A stretch of DNA of 8,884 bases from Trebonia sp. (GTDB lineage Bacteria > Actinomycetota > Actinomycetes > Streptosporangiales > Streptosporangiaceae), in assembly GCA_030038035.1 (NCBI GenBank), contig JASHPP010000468.1:1-8884 (forward strand), read 5' to 3'. Below are positions 6,901 through 8,884 of this stretch, piece after piece. Both the position numbers and the translations under genes were made by a program. The stretch's first letter is position 1. Each line of letters begins with the position of its first letter. The notes below the pieces were generated by a model. That model was not told where the DNA came from. It did no database searches and was given only the letters and a program-made list of their open reading frames with translations.

Positions 6901-6957
6901 AGTGCTAGTTAGCACTGGCATTTTTTTATGCCGTAGCGGGAATTACCAGCCTAGCAC
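6901..6957 (-). promoter_or_regulatory. Operator-like repeat cluster upstream of the helicase
   Basis: AGTGCTA (6901-6907) and TAGCACT (6910-6916) form a 16-bp dyad with a 2-base centre. A third copy of the half-site, CTAGCAC, lies at 6951-6957 and overlaps a possible - strand -10 box, TAGGCT (6948-6953). No convincing -35 is present. Three copies of one half-site in 57 bases argue for a regulator, perhaps controlling drug induction. The arms recall CIRCE half-sites but in the opposite order, so HrcA is unlikely. Known HelR genes are induced by rifamycins through an upstream element; I cannot confirm a match to it. Confidence 0.45.
6917..6932. repeat. Inverted repeat with a T-tract centre
   Basis: GGCAT (6917-6921) and ATGCC (6928-6932) flank six T. 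It directly abuts the 16-bp dyad. Read on the + strand, the stem AGTGCT/AGCACT (6901-6906, 6911-6916) followed by GGCA and seven T also resembles an intrinsic terminator, which would stop transcription running antisense out of the helicase gene. Confidence 0.4.
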
Positions 6958-7054
6958 GAGGTGCCAGGCAGGTTCCGCGGCATGCCACGCCTGACGCTTC
7001 TTGGCTGGTCATCGCCGTCGCCGCGACGGCTTCGCGCTCCGTGATGAGGAGAAT

Positions 7055-7084
7055 ATGCGGGACGGAATTCTTCGCGGTTGGTAA
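7055..7084 (+). CDS. Possible 9-residue leader peptide upstream of aceB
   Basis: ATG at 7055 reads MRDGILRGW and stops at TAA 7082-7084. GAGGAG (7046-7051) lies 3 bases before the ATG, a strong but tightly spaced ribosome binding site. Nothing in the peptide suggests a specific amino-acid sensor. It sits 190 bases before aceB and would be transcribed only if aceB has a second promoter upstream of about 7040. Confidence 0.2.
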   Translation: MRDGILRGW

Positions 7085-7205
7085 AGGCTTTGCGGCGCCG
7101 CTTTTGCCGGGCGTCAGCCGAATTCCAGGCCGGCCGGGAATGGTCGCCCCGCAGGCAAAGGCGCGTGGTGACCTGGGGGTCCAGGAGGCGGAAACCGGCA
7201 GACGT

Positions 7206-7230
7206 GCTTGCCGGCCTCGTGCCGGCGAGC
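7206..7230 (+). promoter_or_regulatory. 10-bp hairpin or operator upstream of aceB
   Basis: GCTTGCCGGC (7206-7215) and GCCGGCGAGC (7221-7230) form a 10-bp stem with one T-G pair and the loop CTCGT. GAC (7201-7203) and GTC (7231-7233) can extend it across a 2-base bulge. It covers the place where the -35 of the aceB -10 box should be, so a DNA-bound regulator is as likely as an RNA role. Confidence 0.4.
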
Positions 7231-7240
7231 GTCAGGTGCC

Positions 7241-7246
7241 TAGGAT
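7241..7246 (+). promoter_or_regulatory. Candidate aceB -10 box TAGGAT
   Basis: TAGGAT matches the actinobacterial TAnnnT form and would start transcription near 7253, about 22 bases before the aceB ATG. No -35 like TTGACA is found at the right distance; that position falls inside the 7206-7230 hairpin, which suggests activator dependence or an alternative sigma factor. Confidence 0.4.
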
Positions 7247-7253
7247 GTACAAC

Positions 7254-7268
7254 CACAGCTGTGAGGAG
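7254..7268 (+). promoter_or_regulatory. aceB ribosome binding site with abutting palindrome
   Basis: GAGGAG (7263-7268) is 6 bases before the aceB ATG, an excellent site that settles the start. The perfect palindrome CACAGCTGTG (7254-7263) runs into its first base, so a structure or a bound protein there could limit translation or early transcription. Confidence 0.65.
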
Positions 7269-7274
7269 CCAACG

Positions 7275-8873
7275 ATGCCTGAGCGCGTGGAGATCACCGG
7301 GCCCGCCGGCGACCGGTACGACGAGATCCTGACCCCGAAGGCGCTGGGGCTGCTGGCTGCGCTGCACGGCGAGCTAGCCGAACGCCGGGCGGAGCTGCTC
7401 GCGGCGCGGCGCCGCCGTCAGGCCGAGCTGAACGGCGGCGCGATGCCCGGCTTCCTCCCGGCCACGGCCTGGATCCGCGAGGACCCGTCCTGGCGGGTCG
7501 CGCCGCTGGCGCCCGGCCTGGCCGACCGCCGGGTGGAGATCACCGGGCCGACCGACAAGAAGATGACGATCAACGCGCTGAACAGCGGCGCGAACGTCTG
7601 GCTGGCCGACTTCGAGGACGCGAACACGCCGCTGTGGGAGAACATGATCGGCGGGCAGCTGAACCTGGCCGACGCGCTTGACCGCAGGATCGACTTCACC
7701 AGCGACGACGGCAAGCGGTACGCCCTGCGGCCCGACGGGGAGCTCGCCACGATCGTGGTCCGCCCCCGCGGCTGGCACCTGCCAGAGAAGCACATCCTCG
7801 TCGGCGGGCTGCGGGCCTCCGGCAGCCTCACCGACTTCGCGCTGTACATGACGGCCTGCGCGCGCAGGCAGCTCGACAAGGGCAAGGGACCGTACTTCTA
7901 CCTGCCGAAGATCGAGTCCCACCTTGAAGCCCGGCTGTGGAACGACGCGTTCGCCATCGCGCAGGATTTTCTTTCGATCCCGCAGGGTACGATCCGCGCC
8001 ACCGTGCTGGTCGAGACGATCCCGGCGGCGTTCGAGATGGACGAGATCCTGTATGAGCTGCGCGAGCACAGCAGCGGGCTGAACGCGGGCCGCTGGGACT
8101 ACCAGTTCTCCATCATCAAGAAGTTCCGTGCCCGCGGGCGGGACTTCGTGCTGCCAGAGCGCAACGCGGTCACGATGACCGCCCCGTTCATGCGCGCCTA
8201 CACCGAGCTGCTCGTCAAGACCTGCCACGCGCGCGGGGCGCACGCGATGGGCGGCATGGCCGCGTTCATCCCGTCCCGCCGCGACCCGCGGGTCAACGAG
8301 ATCGCGCTGGCGAAGGTGCGCGACGACAAGACCCGCGAGTCGAACGACGGCTTCGACGGCTCCTGGGTGGCCCACCCGGACCTGGTGCCCGTCTGCAAAG
8401 AGATCTTCGACGCCAAGCTCGGCCCCAGCCCCAACCAGATCTGGCGGCAGCGGCCGGAGGTGTCGGTGTCGGCCGAGGACCTGCTGGCGATCGGCAAGAC
8501 CCCCGGCGGGATCACCGAGGCAGGCCTGCGGAACAACATCAGCGTCGCCCTGCAGTACCTCGCCGCCTGGCTGGGCGGCACCGGCGCGGTGGCGATCTTC
8601 AACCTGATGGAAGACGCGGCCACCGCGGAGATTTCCCGCTCCCAGATCTGGCAGTGGGTGCACAACGACGTCATCCTCGACGACGGTCCGCTCGTGACAA
8701 AGGACGTGGTCGAGCGGATGATCGATGAGGAACTTGTGAAGATCCGCGAACTGTACGGCGACAGCTTCGACGCCGCGCGGTACGGGCAGGCGGTCGCGCT
8801 GTTCACCGAGGTGGCGCTCGCCGACTCCTTCGCCGAGTTCCTCACGCTCCCGGCGTACGAGCGCATGCCGTAG
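7275..8873 (+). CDS. aceB: Malate synthase A
   Basis: Condenses glyoxylate with acetyl-CoA and water to give malate and CoA, the second step of the glyoxylate shunt; it also uses glyoxylate from purine or glycolate breakdown. The 532 residues match E. coli malate synthase A (533), not the roughly 720-residue G form. Seen in order are DFEDANTP (112-119), [11 protein letters not shown] with the active-site arginine (about 163), [13 protein letters not shown] (245-257) with magnesium ligand Glu247, the family signature [15 protein letters not shown] (264-278) with ligand Asp275, and [15 protein letters not shown] (443-457) with catalytic base Asp447. All key residues are intact. The ATG at 7275 has an ideal ribosome binding site. 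Isocitrate lyase is not in the window. The gene is divergent from the helicase and seems to be transcribed alone, at least at its 5' side. Confidence 0.97.
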   Translation: MPERVEITGPAGDRYDEILTPKALGLLAALHGELAERRAELLAARRRRQAELNGGAMPGFLPATAWIREDPSWRVAPLAPGLADRRVEITGPTDKKMTINALNSGANVWLADFEDANTPLWENMIGGQLNLADALDRRIDFTSDDGKRYALRPDGELATIVVRPRGWHLPEKHILVGGLRASGSLTDFALYMTACARRQLDKGKGPYFYLPKIESHLEARLWNDAFAIAQDFLSIPQGTIRATVLVETIPAAFEMDEILYELREHSSGLNAGRWDYQFSIIKKFRARGRDFVLPERNAVTMTAPFMRAYTELLVKTCHARGAHAMGGMAAFIPSRRDPRVNEIALAKVRDDKTRESNDGFDGSWVAHPDLVPVCKEIFDAKLGPSPNQIWRQRPEVSVSAEDLLAIGKTPGGITEAGLRNNISVALQYLAAWLGGTGAVAIFNLMEDAATAEISRSQIWQWVHNDVILDDGPLVTKDVVERMIDEELVKIRELYGDSFDAARYGQAVALFTEVALADSFAEFLTLPAYERMP

Positions 8874-8884
8874 GCCGGCTGGTT

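Larger units (their letters stand above)
6883..7274. other. Divergent intergenic region between the helicase and aceB
   Basis: This 392-base stretch has no protein gene I can support beyond a possible 9-codon leader peptide. The left part (to about 6960) is markedly AT-rich for this genome and packed with inverted repeats that belong to helicase control. The right part holds a 10-bp hairpin, a -10 box and the aceB ribosome binding site. The aceB frame is open back to a GTG at 7041, but that extension does not look like malate synthase. Confidence 0.7.

Noticed and set aside
5089..6912. Long + strand open frame (607 codons) antisense to the helicase
   Set aside because: Composition typical of a shadow frame, no motif, and it covers a helicase with every ATPase motif intact.
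6901..6916. CIRCE heat-shock element (HrcA site)
   Set aside because: CIRCE is TTAGCACTC, nine bases, GAGTGCTAA. Here the half-sites are in the reverse order and only two bases apart.
6883..6921. Thirteen extra N-terminal codons of the helicase from ATG 6921
   Set aside because: AT-rich, no ribosome binding site, and they contain the inverted repeat. Kept as a possible alternative start, not used.
7092..7105. Intrinsic terminator (GCGGCGCCGC then TTTT)
   Set aside because: A contiguous palindrome leaves at most 3 bp once a loop is allowed, too weak for a terminator.
7041..7274. 78-codon N-terminal extension of malate synthase from GTG 7041
   Set aside because: The translation does not resemble malate synthase, and the ATG at 7275 has an ideal ribosome binding site and gives the family length.
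7374..8663. 429-codon - strand frame opposite aceB
   Set aside because: Low-complexity Val, Arg, Gly, Asp-rich translation with no domain; aceB is certain on the + strand.

Overview
The window is high-GC DNA with GTG and ATG starts and long spurious open frames opposite every real gene. The proteins look actinobacterial: a class II (HelR-like) HelD, an actinobacterial HflX and a short S20. A high-GC actinomycete is the best guess. I cannot place it to genus from the sequence alone.

Layout, left to right. Bases 1-212 are a non-coding leader with a plausible promoter for rpsT (ribosomal protein S20, + strand, 213-482). rpsT converges on holA (DNA polymerase III delta subunit, - strand, 522-1508), with a hairpin between the two stops. 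Next on the - strand is an imidazolonepropionase-like amidohydrolase (1554-2765), 45 bases upstream of holA. A 262-base gap carrying two perfect palindromes and a possible promoter separates it from hflX (- strand, 3028-4428). hflX follows a HelR-type RNA polymerase recycling helicase (- strand, 4534-6882) across a 105-base gap that holds a 9-bp hairpin and a tiny ORF ending on the hflX start codon. A 392-base divergent intergenic region (6883-7274) has nested inverted repeats on the helicase side. On the other side it has a possible 9-residue leader peptide, a 10-bp hairpin, a -10 box and a strong ribosome binding site. The last gene is malate synthase A (aceB, + strand, 7275-8873), complete to its stop.

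How the genes fit together. rpsT and holA are a familiar actinobacterial convergent pair, but comEC, which usually precedes holA, is not here. The helicase and HflX are co-directional. One clears stalled or drug-bound RNA polymerase and the other splits stalled ribosomes, so together they look like a rescue and antibiotic-tolerance pair. The amidohydrolase keeps the metal ligands of HutI but seems to lack two active-site residues (Glu252 and His272 in B. subtilis numbering). It also has no histidine-utilisation neighbours, so its substrate is open. Malate synthase catalyses the second step of the glyoxylate shunt, without isocitrate lyase in view.

There is no CRISPR array, mobile element, tRNA, rRNA or obvious defence island. 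The most unusual signals are the repeat-rich control region ahead of the helicase, the short ORFs overlapping the starts of hflX and the amidohydrolase, and the altered amidohydrolase active site.
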